The notes below the pieces were generated by a model. The model worked only from the letters and a program-made list of their open reading frames with translations. It ran no database searches and was not told the DNA's origin. From Pleurotus djamor (lineage: Eukaryota; Basidiomycota; Agaricomycetes; Agaricales; Pleurotaceae): a DNA stretch of 64,000 nt. Within the stretch, counting starts at the first letter, position 1, and every line of letters starts with the position of its first letter. The DNA lies in assembly GCA_029747585.1 (NCBI GenBank), contig JAPEVF010000026.1, forward strand, positions 113,474 through 177,473, read 5' to 3'. The position numbers and the translations under genes are program-made. Below, one piece after another: positions 1-11,649 of this stretch.

Positions 1-254
1 CATCTGCTAACGGGGGAGTTAGGGTGGCCAGGGGGATGTCAATGAACTCCAATGGGAGAGGTGTATTACGGCCAGGTACTGGTACGACAACGAAGAACCC
101 GATGATATGCTAAATACAGGTACGATTAAGAGCTATATCCTGTAACTAAATGAACTAGGTAATGCTAACTAGGTAGATAAGAGTACATGTAGAGTAACTA
201 CTATAATTTAAAGGGTGGGGGAACAACGAACGAATGGGTGACCTTCCAAAGGCA
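1..254. other. left edge, possible partial exon on minus strand
   Basis: This is the stretch left of the adenylate-forming enzyme stop codon. On the minus strand, bases about 115 to 1 form an open frame that reads as a hydrophobic, proline-rich segment and runs off the edge. A possible acceptor (TTTAG) lies just before it. It could be an exon of a gene mostly outside the window, but no family is recognisable and no start codon is clear. The rest is probably the 3' untranslated region of the neighbouring gene. Confidence 0.25.
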
Positions 255-2144
255 TTAAACGGCAGCAAATATTTTATCCAATTCCCCTTGATACAATTCT
301 TCAACGAGCTTCCGTCGGATGTTTCCCTTGGTAGCGGTGCGAGGTAACGATCCAGCCTCGACAACGACGATGGACTTCGTAGAGGCGATACGCTCGTGGA
401 GGTATCGGCGAACATTGAAGTCCCTCATCTTGCGGAAGATAGTCTTCTTCAACCTGTCCAGCTCAATACCCTCAACGGGCTCGACGAACAACACAGGCGA
501 AGGTCTTCCAGACCCAACAACGATACAGTCACGGATCAAATCCCCACATTTTGCACGGACATTGTCTTCAATCGATCTGATCAAAACGGAAAGGCATTTC
601 ATTAGCCGTGAACACATTGATCCAGGTTTGATATGATACGTACTTGGTATCGCAACGAAGGCTGTTTTCCGACTTGATCCAATCATCATTTCTCCCGCGA
701 GGAATGTAGCAACCGGGAGACACCTCATTAAACAAGTCGCCTGTGTGGAAATTTCCGTCTGCGTGGCACAGAGCGGCGTTGGGGCAGTCGTCTGAATTAG
801 AGAAAATGACGAGCTCAAGTAACTGCGTGCTTGACTGGTGGCCAGCTTCGGACTGCGCAGTCTCTATAGGAACGAATCCGTAGGACGTGTTCTCCAAAGG
901 ACGCAAGAGCCGTGCATTCGAGTCCTTGCCACCAACAGATAGTAACATAGCTCCACACTCCGTGTTACCGAATACGTTCTAGAGGAAAGCAAGGCAGTGA
1001 GTCGAATTGAATTGTATAAATCAAAAAAGCCGTCCATACCCTCAGATTCAATTGATTCTGGTAGGCCCAATCTTCTTCTTCCCGAGCCAGGGGAAGACCA
1101 GTGTACAGGATCTCATCGAGTTGAGACAGCAGCGAGAGGAGTTTTGGGTCACGTCGTGAATTCTTGAGATGGATAGTGAGGTAGGTGGCGAACTGGTTGA
1201 GGCGATTCAGCCCGCAGCGGGTGATCATATCAACAAGCTCTTCTGATGAAAAGCCTAGTGTCGTCGGCAGCACGACGCAGGTTCCATGTTGCATGTATCC
1301 TAGTGTAGCTACGAAAAAAAATTGAGCACGTCTAAAAGCCACAGAAGCATCAAGGAACATACCGAAGTTCTGCGCAATGTGGCACATGCTACCACTGGAA
1401 GAAGCATCTCGTTAGGTTCTAGCATTCTCAAGAATAGTTTTAATAACTTACCCCCAACTCAGGACGTCCTGGACCTGAGAATTCTTCGGCATGAAGACCT
1501 GTTTAGCCTTGGTAGCCATACTTGATAACCACTTTTGGCTACATGGAACCAATTTGGGACTCCCAGATGTCGAGCCGCTGGTGTGGAAAATGAACACGGT
1601 ATCATTCGGAGCGACTTGCGAAGGGTTGACTATTGGTTCCTCGTTGGCGCTCAATCCAGCCGATCCCACCGTAGTGTAAACGGGGACCGGGCAATTTTCC
1701 GGGGAGGCGATCAAGGTTCCATCAACAATGAGGGCCTTCGCAGAAGCCTTCTCAAGAAGCTCGAATATGATAGCCGGGTTGGGCAAACGGAGGCTGAATA
1801 GTTGGGGGATGTATCCAGCTTTAGAGACACCGTAAATGTTCACAACGTCAGAGTAGGACATCCCGCCCAACCTACACGAACAGGTTGATTGTTGTAACGC
1901 GAGCCAGTTGCAAAGACGTGACGCACCATAAGCCTACGACTGACCTCTCCGGAATGTTACTCATGAATAGTTGCCGTGACCAGTAGGCAGCTGAACTGAG
2001 AACGTCTGCGTGGAATTGTTGGAAGGTAACAGAGCACCACTCGAGAACTTGACCAGCAGCATCAGTGCGAGGATATTTGAAGGCCGGAGAAGATGGAAAT
2101 AGTCGAGAGCTGGTAGACAAGAGATCGAGATGTATGGGATCCAT
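255..2144 (-). CDS. stand-alone adenylate-forming enzyme (ANL superfamily, NRPS-like A domain)
   Basis: The enzyme should activate a carboxylic acid with ATP to an acyl-adenylate. Exons read from ATG 2144 to TAA at 255 give the A-domain signatures in order: HTSGSTSGSPKLVP (A3, phosphate loop), NVFGNTECG (A5), HTGDLF (A7), RGRNDDWIKSEN (A8) and PRTATKGNIRRK with the C-terminal lysine (A10). The first intron joins VGLW to LGGMSYSDVV, which restores the usual strand. The stop comes about 17 residues after the A10 motif, so the carrier-protein (T) and reductase (R) domains of fungal NRPS-like aryl-acid reductases are absent. Many basidiomycetes have such stand-alone 'acetyl-CoA synthetase-like' proteins. 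The substrate cannot be read from the sequence. A gene that lost its T-R part is an alternative. Confidence 0.85.
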
Positions 2145-2212
2145 GGGGGACTAGGAACGAGTAGAGGATTGGAGAATAGAGAACAGAGGGAGACTTGAGC
2201 CGGCCTTTCGAG

Positions 2213-2219
2213 CTTTATA
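2213..2219 (-). promoter_or_regulatory. TATA box candidate of the adenylate-forming enzyme
   Basis: The minus strand reads TATAAAG here, about 70 bases upstream of the ATG at 2144. That distance is normal for a fungal core promoter with a short leader. Confidence 0.5.
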
Positions 2220-3384
2220 TGTTCGAAAGTTGCGGAACAACGGGAGTGTTAGACGGGGCAATGATTCTGAGTCATGCCAACTCCATGTAACCATCTCGTA
2301 CTGAGCGGGGAGACACGGTCAGATGTGACACGCATACCATTTGTTCGTAAACGGCACTGAGCTACAGCTTTGTGTTTGATCGAATATTGAGATGGTGATT
2401 ACGGTTGGGGCAAGAAGAATTTACTGCTGCGTTAACAGGTTAAGCCGCGGCAGTCAAATTCCACTTACGGAACGTCGTCCAAACTGGGACCATCATTGGA
2501 AGGGGCGATGCTATCAAATAACTCTGATGGCAAAATAATTATTGATATCGAAACCCGAAAACCTCTATTTGACACGGCTGAGGCTGCGTATTGCGGCTTG
2601 AAGAGGAGGCACGTAGGGTACAGTGGGTCAAACCAATCCACTAGACTGCATGCCAGCAAAAACAAAACAACAGAAATGTGAGTGCAAACCCTTTTCGGAG
2701 TTACATCGAGCTGATCGCTCACCTCAGAAGGATATTATAGACTCAGTCAAGGTCAAAATGAGCCGTTTCAGGTCCATCGTTGTGGTGATACCGATACCCA
2801 CCAGTCCACGTAGAAAACATTGGTCGCTTACACAACCAAAAATGATTGCCTTGACAATTACGAGTATAACAGACACGAAGCGTTCCGTGGTGGAGATGTC
2901 GACAAGTATCAGAGTTGCGGATCAGCGTATGCGTCCCGTTGTTCGATTGAAACTGATAGGGCAACCCAAGCTCGTGCGCTAAGTGCTCGTGGCGAAGAGT
3001 GAAGCTTGAATACCTNAAAAAAATTTCGTGGTTATTTCCGAAGGCTCATACCAAACAGGGAAGGCTCCCATCAACAAGCCACCGGGGTGATGGCGCAAAA
3101 TTTTTATACGGCCTAAAGAGCGCTCCGGATGGATGGGCTGCGCTTGCCTTCATTATTGGCTTCGAATGTTTGGAGGAGAGAATATTAATACGACAACAAC
3201 GATATGTTAGTATGCTACACGGTAAGTAAGTTGAGGGGGTAGGACATCACTTGACTCCGAGTTCGATTTGAGGAGCAGTGGATTACATTTCAGCATAGGG
3301 ATTGTTCGGTGAGGTGGGTAGCGTGGCAAGGATTAACGCAATAGAGTCCGGTCCATGATCGAAACAGCGAGGCAGGGCAAAGAA
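2220..3384. other. intergenic region, no gene supported
   Basis: Between the adenylate-forming enzyme promoter and the homeodomain gene 3' end I find no recognisable protein. Several short open frames lie on both strands (for example 2496-2681 and 2999-3229 plus), but they show no family motif and no splice-linked continuation. One N sits beside a run of A at 3016. The region may hold a decayed gene or a non-coding transcript, but nothing in the sequence shows it. Confidence 0.4.
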
Positions 3385-4515
3385 TCAAGGACAGCCCGAG
3401 AGCAACCATCCATCGCAGGTGTAGTAGCGACCGTCCATTGATATGTAGGTACCAAACGCGAAGGAAATGGGTAGAGACAGAAACGATCGCTGAGCCACGC
3501 CGAGGGGGTCAGGTACTCCGTCGTCGAAACGTGCTGAATCCGCGAGATGATCCTGGGTCTGTGTCCCTGTAGAGCACCATGATGAGCGCCCCGAAACAGC
3601 AACAATTGAGTCGACCAAAGAATTCCAGTCCACACCTGCTAATAAGCTATCTTCGTAATCGAGGTCGCAGCACAATGGACAGGTAAAGGATGATGTAGTC
3701 GACAGTCCCTGGCTACATATCGGCTCGGCAGCAACGACAGACGATTCCTGAGCCGAAAGGACAATGTCAGGCTGAGAAAGATCCCCAGAGGGAGGCACCG
3801 GAGCACATGGAGCGTCATCAGCGTCAGGTTGATCAGACGGGTTAAGCTCGGACGAGACGAGATCTGAGTCGGTCGTTGAAGGCCACATGTCATCGAGATA
3901 CAATTTTGCGGGGATGTATACGTCCTTCCCGTCAGTTACGCCAGAATAAGGTGGTGGCGAGTAAGCCGTGTCCGAGGACGCATAAGATAGCAAAGCACCA
4001 AGGTTATCGTCCGCGTTGGGTTCGATTTTGACCGTCGAAGTCCGTTTCTGAGCGCATATATCCGCAAGGGGGATGTCCAGAGACTCTGCTGATCGTGACC
4101 GTCGTCGAGGTTGCGTTTCCTTCAGGATTTTCTTCTTCCTCAACTTTTTCGACCCTCTACTGCGTGCGCTGTTGTCACCGACGACGAGGGAGCCTGCTAG
4201 AACATCCGTAGTGAGATCTTCGTGCTTGACGATATCCTCCTCGACGACCGGAGGCTCCCCAACGGGCAACTCGTACTCTTCTTTCGGAATTTTAATCCTA
4301 AGGCGCTTTGCGACGCGTTTCCGATTGTACCACCACGCGTTCACTCGATCCGGGGAGATGTTTCGTGCCAGACTCCAAGCTTTTCGGGATGCAGCAGTGG
4401 GTATACGGGGATCCAGCGGCCAGATAATCTCAAGTTCGTGAAAGTGTACCCTTGCAATGGCTCGGAACTTTGGCTTCATTTCGGACTTGATCCTGGATGG
4501 ATTTGCCTTGGGCAT
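3385..4515 (-). CDS. homeodomain-like transcription factor
   Basis: A 376-residue open frame without introns runs from ATG 4515 to TGA 3385. The basic N-terminal part (about residues 15-75) looks like a homeodomain: a first helix around FHELEIIWPLDPRIP, then SRKAWSLARNISPDRVNAWW, ending in the recognition-helix signature WWYNRKRVAKR, comparable to the usual WFxNRR. A Lys/Arg-rich stretch (KKLRKKKILK) could be a nuclear localisation signal. The rest is acidic, Ser/Pro-rich and probably disordered, with a CPLC-C cysteine group near residue 280. There is no N-terminal dimerisation domain as in mating-type HD1/HD2 proteins and no divergent partner, so I do not read this as a mating-type locus. 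Targets are unknown. Confidence 0.72.
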   Translation of the reverse strand: MPKANPSRIKSEMKPKFRAIARVHFHELEIIWPLDPRIPTAASRKAWSLARNISPDRVNAWWYNRKRVAKRLRIKIPKEEYELPVGEPPVVEEDIVKHEDLTTDVLAGSLVVGDNSARSRGSKKLRKKKILKETQPRRRSRSAESLDIPLADICAQKRTSTVKIEPNADDNLGALLSYASSDTAYSPPPYSGVTDGKDVYIPAKLYLDDMWPSTTDSDLVSSELNPSDQPDADDAPCAPVPPSGDLSQPDIVLSAQESSVVAAEPICSQGLSTTSSFTCPLCCDLDYEDSLLAGVDWNSLVDSIVAVSGRSSWCSTGTQTQDHLADSARFDDGVPDPLGVAQRSFLSLPISFAFGTYISMDGRYYTCDGWLLSGCP

Positions 4516-5926
4516 CGTGGTCGACGGTCAGGAACAAGATGGACTCAGTTGATCCGCGATCGGGCTTGGAAATTTACCTCCTGGAAAATAGGAGCCTACA
4601 GGAGTAACCAAAGGTTTCTTGGTTGTCTTGCTTCTACCTTGCAATGCAGTCGATGTCCCCCGAAATGCAATTAGAGCGCCTGAGGCTGAGAGGGGTGCAC
4701 CTCCATGTATATCAGACAGCGAGAAAATCTCGTCGTAATGATGCGTCTACTATTTTGTTGGTTCCTCTCAATCTTATTCGTGGTGGTCCAGCGAATGTCG
4801 TCGATGCCGGTGCTAAGCGGTTTACGTCTAGGGAAAGCTCTGTAAATCTCTCTACTTCTATGGTTAATGAGCTCGAATGTCCCCCGTCCTTCAACGGGAT
4901 TGAGGCACACGATGGGCCGCGAGTTGAGCGTACATTCCGCAAGAATGCTCCGCGGTGCTTATCATTAGTCATATTACCCTGTGTGCACGCACAAAGATGT
5001 ACTCTCAGACATAGTTAAACTTGACGCTGAAACCTTGGACGTCAAGTCTGGAGTCAGTCCGCCGACTCCGTTTTGCATGCTTCTTGAATCGGAAGTAGCA
5101 CTTACCTATGCTCGAACACATTATTTTCTGTGAATAATCTTAGTTCAGAAAAGAATGTGGTCCTGACAGCACCCCATTTCTAGAAAGTCTCGTTTGGCGT
5201 CGTCCGTGGTGAGCCTCCGTGGCGTGTGCAGGTCGAGGTAATCATACCACACGAGAGGGGTGATAGGAGGAGATAGGATAGAGAAGAGTTGGAGAGTTCA
5301 GAAGCGTTCGAACGAGGTTAATTGGAGTAAAGCCGTGTAATTGGAAGCACTGAGGAATACAAGCATACGTACGTATATACCGTAGTCATAGGGCGAAGGG
5401 CTCTGTATTAATCATGGACATGGAACAACTCGTAACGACTGATAACACCAAGTTGGTTGGGATAGCAAAGCGGCGTACCAAGGTGTAAGAGAGTGAGGGG
5501 TAGGGAATGACAGTGTACCCCTTCTTGACCCAGGATCCTCGAGCTCATCAGACAGAACATCCGCAGCCCGACTTGTCATTAAGGGGGCTGTCAGGAGGGG
5601 TTCAGTCCGCAGCCCAGGCGACGGGTTTGTGACAGGCCAATCTCCCCCATTTCTCAGCCGTAGCTCGTACGTATGTACGCCCGAGCACTCTGAGGCCAAT
5701 AAAAATGTGATGCTTAATTTTTTGTGCTCTCTAGAAAGGAGCCAAAGGGGCATCTCTTTCTTCGGGATCTCGTTGGAACCGTGACCCAAGCATCCTCGCG
5801 TAGATCGAGATTTGAAGTACATAGGCGATACATACAACATATTATGGAGCTCTACAGGGGTCATAAACGTTGCTACTCGGATACTGGATCACAAAATGCA
5901 TGTCCAGCAACTCCACAACCACAACC
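4516..5926. other. intergenic region, 1.4 kb without a supported gene
   Basis: The first few hundred bases should be the promoter of the homeodomain gene on the minus strand. The far end is the 3' region of the acyl-CoA dehydrogenase gene. Open frames at 4623-5018 (plus), 4712-4972 (minus) and 5412-5864 (minus) have no recognisable domain and mostly start at non-ATG codons. I see no repeat or RNA gene. Confidence 0.45.
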
Positions 5927-8499
5927 TCACAACTTCGCATCCTCAGGCATAGCCCTCAATGCCTGTCTGATACCCAAGTCTCGGAGTACATCTTCCGCTA
6001 TACAAGTGGAAAGGCAAATGAATCAATAATCAACATGCATTCCACACAATTTTTGGCGAGACACGAAGGAAAATGGCTTACCTCCACCGAGCACTGTATT
6101 CAGGAGGAATCGGTACCGAAAAGGCAAAAACGAAGAGGACGCATCAGTCGTGCTATAGACGGAAATAGACGANGCAAACATGAAACAAAACACGTACGTG
6201 CGTCAAAGGCGATAACGCGGTGATACTGTAAAAGGTAAGGAAACCCCCGGTATTGATTAGCTCCCGACGGCGAGGAGGCGAAGAAAATGGACACGCACAT
6301 GCTCGATGAATCTACCCATGCCGGTCTTCGTAATACCGCGACCGCCAAACACTTGNACAGCATCACGAGCGGTCTCTTGCGCACAGGCGGTAGAATAGGA
6401 TTTGAGGAACGCGATTTGGCTGAGGGGCCGCACAGACGGATGTTTCAATCATATATCCGCACGTAGTGATGTCATNTTANCTTGCTTACCCTGCGAGNTT
6501 GCTTGCCTGTTGTTTATACGACTGAAAGTCCAGGCCGTCAGGAACTGAAGTTACTCAGGGAGGAGGATCAAGGTTGCNCACCATATTGCACATTTGGTAG
6601 GTGACATTTTCGAGCCAATTCTGTACACTTTCGGCGCGCTGGATCATGCCNGCAAGTTTACTTCTTATGACTGCCTGAGAGTTCAAAGGTTTTCCGAAAG
6701 CCTTCCGTTGTGACGTCCACCTAAACAGTAATAAGATCTCTGAATGCCTCTAGGGGAAAGATAAACCCGGACCACGCACTTGAGACACTCTTCAACGATG
6801 GCTCTCTGCCCCGCTGCTGACGAACAACACATCACCCAGCGCTCATGGTTGAAGTTTGATAGCTAAGCATCATCTGAGCACATGGTGCAGCAACGTCAAG
6901 AAGCTGTAGATGTGACTCACAATGACGAAGATACCACCACCCACTTCCCCGAGAGTGTTTTCTACGGGAACACGGACGTTGTCAAACGTCACATATGCAG
7001 TGCCAGCAGTGGTNGAATANCTTGTCTTGATCTGCTTCGTCTCGACACCNGGACCGCGAGGGATGAGGAGGACAGTCAGACCGTCCTGTACGCGGGCGTC
7101 AGTATTTTGATCGGAGGCAAGGACTACAATTNAACATACTTCGGTCCTGACACCGGTAGTGAAGTAGTCAGCAAAGGTACCATTGGTTATCCACTTCTTA
7201 CTGCCTGTGTGGACGGATCCAAGTTCATCTAAAGATTACCAAAGAAAGAATTTTGGTAGTCCACNCACCGTTTACTATCCATTCCTTGCCATCTTCGCTT
7301 AGTACGGCCGTTGTACGAAGACCGAGTACGTCACTTCCTGCCTGTGCCTCTGAGATGGCCAGACAGATGAACTTCTTCCCGGATAGNACTTCGGGGACNA
7401 CCTTGGCTTTAAGCTCCGGACTACCGAAGTTAAGGATGGGTGGGAGACCGATGACCTTTCCTCCGAGAAGACCATCTCCGTAGCCCCTTGCACCACATCG
7501 TGCCAGTTCTTGGGTGATGATGAGCTNGACNAGATCNGTCAATANGNTTCGNNGGNTGNGAGTTTCGTGTGCGNACCTCATGGAAGTAGTCGAACTTCTC
7601 TGGCTCNACAAGACCGTTCATGAGNGTCAATCCNTGNAAGTGCTTTCCGGGTCCCATACGCATCGCGTGCAGGTTAACCTCGCTGCNGAAGATGAGTCGG
7701 TTTACAGGGGGAACGGGGAGGACACATACGCCATCTTGTCGAATACATGCTGAGAGGGTCGCTTTCCATCTTCTTCCCTTGCCTAGGTGGTGTCGGTTCA
7801 AACCTCGCAATGAAGGAGTCAAATAAAACTCTGNGTACCTGAGCATCCTCCCAAACATTCTCGTCGAAAAATCGCCGCATAACTTTTTGGAAATCCCGGT
7901 GATTCTATAATGGACGGAGTGACGTCAGGGTACGATGATCTCTTCATGTCAGAGNTCCGTACCTGAGAGAAATATGGACTNTGGTATCCCTCNGANAGCC
8001 AAGAAGGTTCGGCGTAGGGAACCTTACTCAGTTGACCGACTACACGTCCATGATACCGACTCTCCTCTCCCTCAATGGTTCCGANAACGAGTCGCTGATA
8101 TTGTGGCTTCTCCAGGACCTCATATCTGTGAAGCCCGAAGAAAGCGTCGGTAGCNTCCTGACCCGCTGTTGTGAAGCCGATATCAAGAACACAATAATGA
8201 GCGAAGGCCTCCGTTACGCACCTATTTCGGGCTCAAAGAACACTGAAGCGCCTCCCGGATGAAGGTTCTTGAACCTTGAGACATCGTACACTTTAGCATC
8301 GATGATTATCCACTACATTCGTTGGTTTCAGTGTCCATGACCTCCAGAAATGCTCGGAGACGACGCACGAGATCCCCCTCTTTGTTATGCTAGAATAAGA
8401 CCGCACTGAGCATCTGCCGTTGCATCAATGATGACGTGGAACCGAACGCACCTCTTCGACTTGCTCCCTGGTGAATGTCTTCAGTTGTTTGGTGGCCAT
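5927..8499 (-). CDS. cytochrome b5-acyl-CoA dehydrogenase fusion, probably peroxisomal
   Basis: Exons spliced by eye from ATG 8499 to TGA 5927 give an N-terminal cytochrome b5 domain with the haem motif HPGG and the later stretch DAFFGLHRYEVLEKPQY. An acyl-CoA dehydrogenase follows, with LIITQELARCG, the FAD/substrate segment ISEAQAGSDV, a WITNG-like site, NHERWVMC, FGKPLNSQAV, then QVFGGRGITKTG near the end. The order matches fungal ACADs with a fused b5 domain, which introduce the alpha-beta double bond into acyl-CoA; the b5 part may pass electrons on. The last residues are DAKL, so the C-terminus is a canonical PTS1 (AKL), pointing to the peroxisome. The span holds more than twenty Ns between 6173 and 8155 and several frame breaks, so exact exons cannot be fixed. 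Assembly error is the likeliest cause; a decaying allele is possible. Confidence 0.8.
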
Positions 8500-9141
8500 T
8501 GCGGGTTAAGATGGGTGCAAATGAGGGAGGCGTGCTCTGAGACCGTAAATGTAGTGTCTAAAGCGTCGCAGCTGATATTGTTCCTCATTCAGTGCCATGT
8601 GGAACGGTTCCGGTTCAGGGACCATGCTTCCCCGGTCAACTAAATTTGGAATTGCCTTCCGCGGAAACATATCACCTGTGTTTGGTGACCAACGACTTCG
8701 ATGCCATTGGATGAGGCGGGAAAAGGTATCTAACTGAAGAAGGCCGCTCAAACGCCGAGACGCTAAGTGCTCATGCAACGGCAATGATAGTACTCTACAA
8801 ATGCAAATGTATAGAAGTTCGAGAGTTTGACAAAAGCACGGCATGACTGGGGTTGGAGCGGGGAGTACTTGGGTTCGCGAAGAAACGCACATGCACACAT
8901 CCAAACGGAATACTTCGCGGTATACTGGCTGTATACTTACTGGCCTGGGTCCATCAAGGAGTCGAGCTTCAGCATGGGATCCCGGTGTAGCATGAAGAAG
9001 TCAGCATAAAGGGAGGTGAGATTGAAATCCGCGCTGTCTCAAAGAAACTTCTACGAGGGCTACTCCAGGCACCAAGAGAGTCAACCCTACTATCAAAAGG
9101 TAGCAGGAATATAAATATAGGCAATTAGACAACAGCACGAA
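8500..9141. other. intergenic region upstream of the b5-ACAD gene
   Basis: This 640-base stretch holds the promoter of the b5-acyl-CoA dehydrogenase (minus) and the 3' flank of ALG11 (minus). The 132-codon minus frame at 8506-8904 has no recognisable domain and low-complexity content, and I do not call it a gene. Confidence 0.4.
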
Positions 9142-11067
9142 CTACAGATAAGATTTCCAGCCACACTCTTCCCAGCCTCTAACGAACTCTTCTTCGGAGA
9201 ACCTTTGAACGGCCCAACTCCTCGTTCGACTTCGCATGGCGAGATCCTCGCTTGTGGACAACGAAAACACCGCGTGGAATGCATCGGCGTATTCTGTAGG
9301 TGTTGTCGCATGGAAACCTACGCGGTGTCAATGATAGCCCTCGTGGCCAACCAGAACAAAGACGCACCTGTGGGTTTGCCATTGAACGGAACGACAATAT
9401 CCTTCAACGGACCGCCAGATGCGTGGGCTACGGGTATGGCTCCAGCAGCCTGAAATGAACCTTTAGAAATCACTGCCAAGTCGAGAGAGATGATGCCATA
9501 CCATGTATTCAACGACATTGATGCCAAAATGCTCATCGACCATCGTATTGACTCCAATGCTACACCTTCTCAACCAATCCAGCATCACAGGGTATGAAGC
9601 ATTGACGACAAATGTAACATTGTTCTGTTACTGGGTGTCAGCAGATGGATAGCAGAGCTGAGGGGGAAACGAACCTCGATGCCCATGGTTACCACAGCTT
9701 GCTTCAATGTTGTTACTCTGGCTTCGTCCTCTTCGTTACGAGCACCTCCGATCAACACAAGTTTGGAAGAGGCCTTGTACTCTGGATGACTTTGCAGTAA
9801 TTCAGCGTAAGCTTGTAGCTGCGCAAAATGGTCTTTTTCAGGCCTAGTATATCCGTCAGCACTAAGCTTGACCACACACGAATACCATCACACACCTAAA
9901 CTGAGCAACACTCAGTATAATGTGCTCCCTTCCTTCCAAAGGAAACTGGGCGAGTTCTCGGGTGTCGCATGGCGGGTAGACAATAGTAGCATATTCCGGG
10001 TATTGGTGCGAAGATAGTAGAAGCATGAGCGGCCAGAGCACCAATTTGATCAAGAGATCCAACAAAGGGTCGTCGTGTTTGAGGATAGAGTCGACATGGG
10101 CTTTCGTCCATGATGAATTGACCATCAAGAACGAAGCGCAGCGGAGTGCAGTAGCGTAGTAATACATGAATATTCGATAATAGCTAGATTTACATGAGGA
10201 TGCTAGTGAAGAGGGGAGACAGAGATGAGTGAACGCACAATAGTTTAACTCCGCTGAGGATGGTGGATTCTGCTACTCTGTTCGCGTTGGTATGCCATGT
10301 CTTCCGTGAGCGAACGCGGTCCAGCATGTCGGTACTGATCGTAGGATAATGAACGTATGCACCGACTGGGATCTTGCAGAGGAGCGTCACAACAAAGAAC
10401 GTGAAAGCATAACCCATCGTATCTGAATAGTTTTTGGCGTGAATAACAACGAAACAACGAAACAAAAGGCAACGAGGAACTCACCGATGTAGAGGTCTGG
10501 CATGAGACTTGACATGGCCTCCCACACCAGATACATGGATCCTACACTCTGTCCAAGCAAGGTGAAATACGGCCATGTCTTGCTTTCCACAAGAGTACGC
10601 GACTTCAGGAAGACGAAATGCAGAGTTTCTGGATCCAAAGTAATGGCGAAACGGGACTAGGCACAACTTAGTAAATTGGAATTTTATAGTGTAAGAACGA
10701 CAATGCGTACCTTGGCCTTCGCGATGATTTCGTCCTTCGTCGCGTCAATGTCCCCGCTGTACACTACATAGAACATATCCTGCTCTTGCCGCTGCATTGC
10801 CGCTAGGGCCGTCCACAGCACCCGCTCACCACCTCCACCAGCGTTACTATGAGACTAATGAGACTGCTCAAGCCACATAATAGGCAGATATTCGGAATCG
10901 GCGTACCAGTAAGGGTGGAAGAAACCGACGATCCGTTTTCCTTCAACATCATAGCCGAGGGCTTTCAAAGCTGTTCGTTGCGCGCCGCCTCGCCGACGGA
11001 ATATGACGCCATAGAGTAAAACCCCAAAGATGAAAGTTCCGGGGAGGATGAGGATGAGAAAGAGCAT
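9142..11067 (-). CDS. ALG11: GDP-Man:Man3GlcNAc2-PP-dolichol alpha-1,2-mannosyltransferase
   Basis: ALG11 adds the fourth and fifth mannoses to the dolichol-linked oligosaccharide on the cytosolic face of the ER. From ATG 11067 the protein begins with a membrane anchor ([20 protein letters not shown]), then FFHPY, the [12 protein letters not shown] motif typical of ALG11, [18 protein letters not shown] residues (seen as [14 protein letters not shown]), [21 protein letters not shown], and the GT4 C-terminal Rossmann half with [24 protein letters not shown] and the donor-binding segment [20 protein letters not shown]. It ends WKSYL at TAG 9142. At least six introns are needed. An open frame continues upstream to 11187, but that codon is GTG, so I chose the first ATG, directly before the anchor helix. 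It is an essential N-glycosylation gene in yeast. Confidence 0.93.
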
Positions 11068-11649
11068 TGAACTCGGCCACGGAGTCGGGGCGACACGTTT
11101 GTCATACTGCCCCCTGAATAAGCTCCTATATCCATAGGAGCTCCTTCGCACTTGAGCGATTTGAAGTGATTCCCTCGCGAGCCGCACGTATTGAGGCCCA
11201 TGTATTTTTTAGGTACAGTAGAGTCTATGTAGGTAGCGTCGTTTATGTACCTAATTTCAGCAAAAATCTCAAATCCCCCAGCCCTGTGCTTCTTGGCGGA
11301 GAGTCTCAACAATTGTCAGGATCTTGGGACGAAGCTTTTCCTTGACGGCACCTGGCGTATATCATTTCAGACGGCTAGCTCGGCAGAACGCGTTCAGCAG
11401 AAGAGTAAGCACACAACACACCGTTATATATATTAATGCTCGGAAGTTGTGTGCAAATAGCCGTGATCTCGTCATCGGTGTACCCCATACCCAAAAGGCT
11501 GGTCAAGGGATATATTATCAGGGGGGAACTCCGCATAGTGAAGCTCAGGGTACGTACTCAGCTTTGAGGTCTTTCCGTGCAAGGATGGAAAGCTTCCACT
11601 GGTACGCAAATGTGTATTGGCGCCACAAATCAGCGAACTAAGGAGTAAG
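11068..11649. other. intergenic region upstream of ALG11
   Basis: This should be the ALG11 promoter on the minus strand. The plus frames at 11245-11436 and 11324-11641 start at non-ATG or unsupported positions and have no recognisable content. I see no RNA gene or repeat. Confidence 0.4.

Noticed and set aside
2999..3229. Short plus frame with KFLYGLKSAPDGW as a gene remnant
   Set aside because: It vaguely recalls a retrotransposon reverse-transcriptase segment (YGLKQAPxxW), but it is isolated, short and starts at an unsupported codon, so it cannot be called; a nucleotide search would decide.
3385..4515. Homeodomain gene as part of a mating-type locus
   Set aside because: No divergent HD partner, no N-terminal dimerisation domain, and neighbours are not the usual mating-locus flanks.
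5412..5864. 150-codon minus open frame as a gene
   Set aside because: No recognisable motif, biased composition, and no linked exons; it lies between two solid genes.
8506..8904. 132-codon minus open frame upstream of the b5-ACAD gene
   Set aside because: Low-complexity content and no domain; it overlaps the start region of the better-supported gene.
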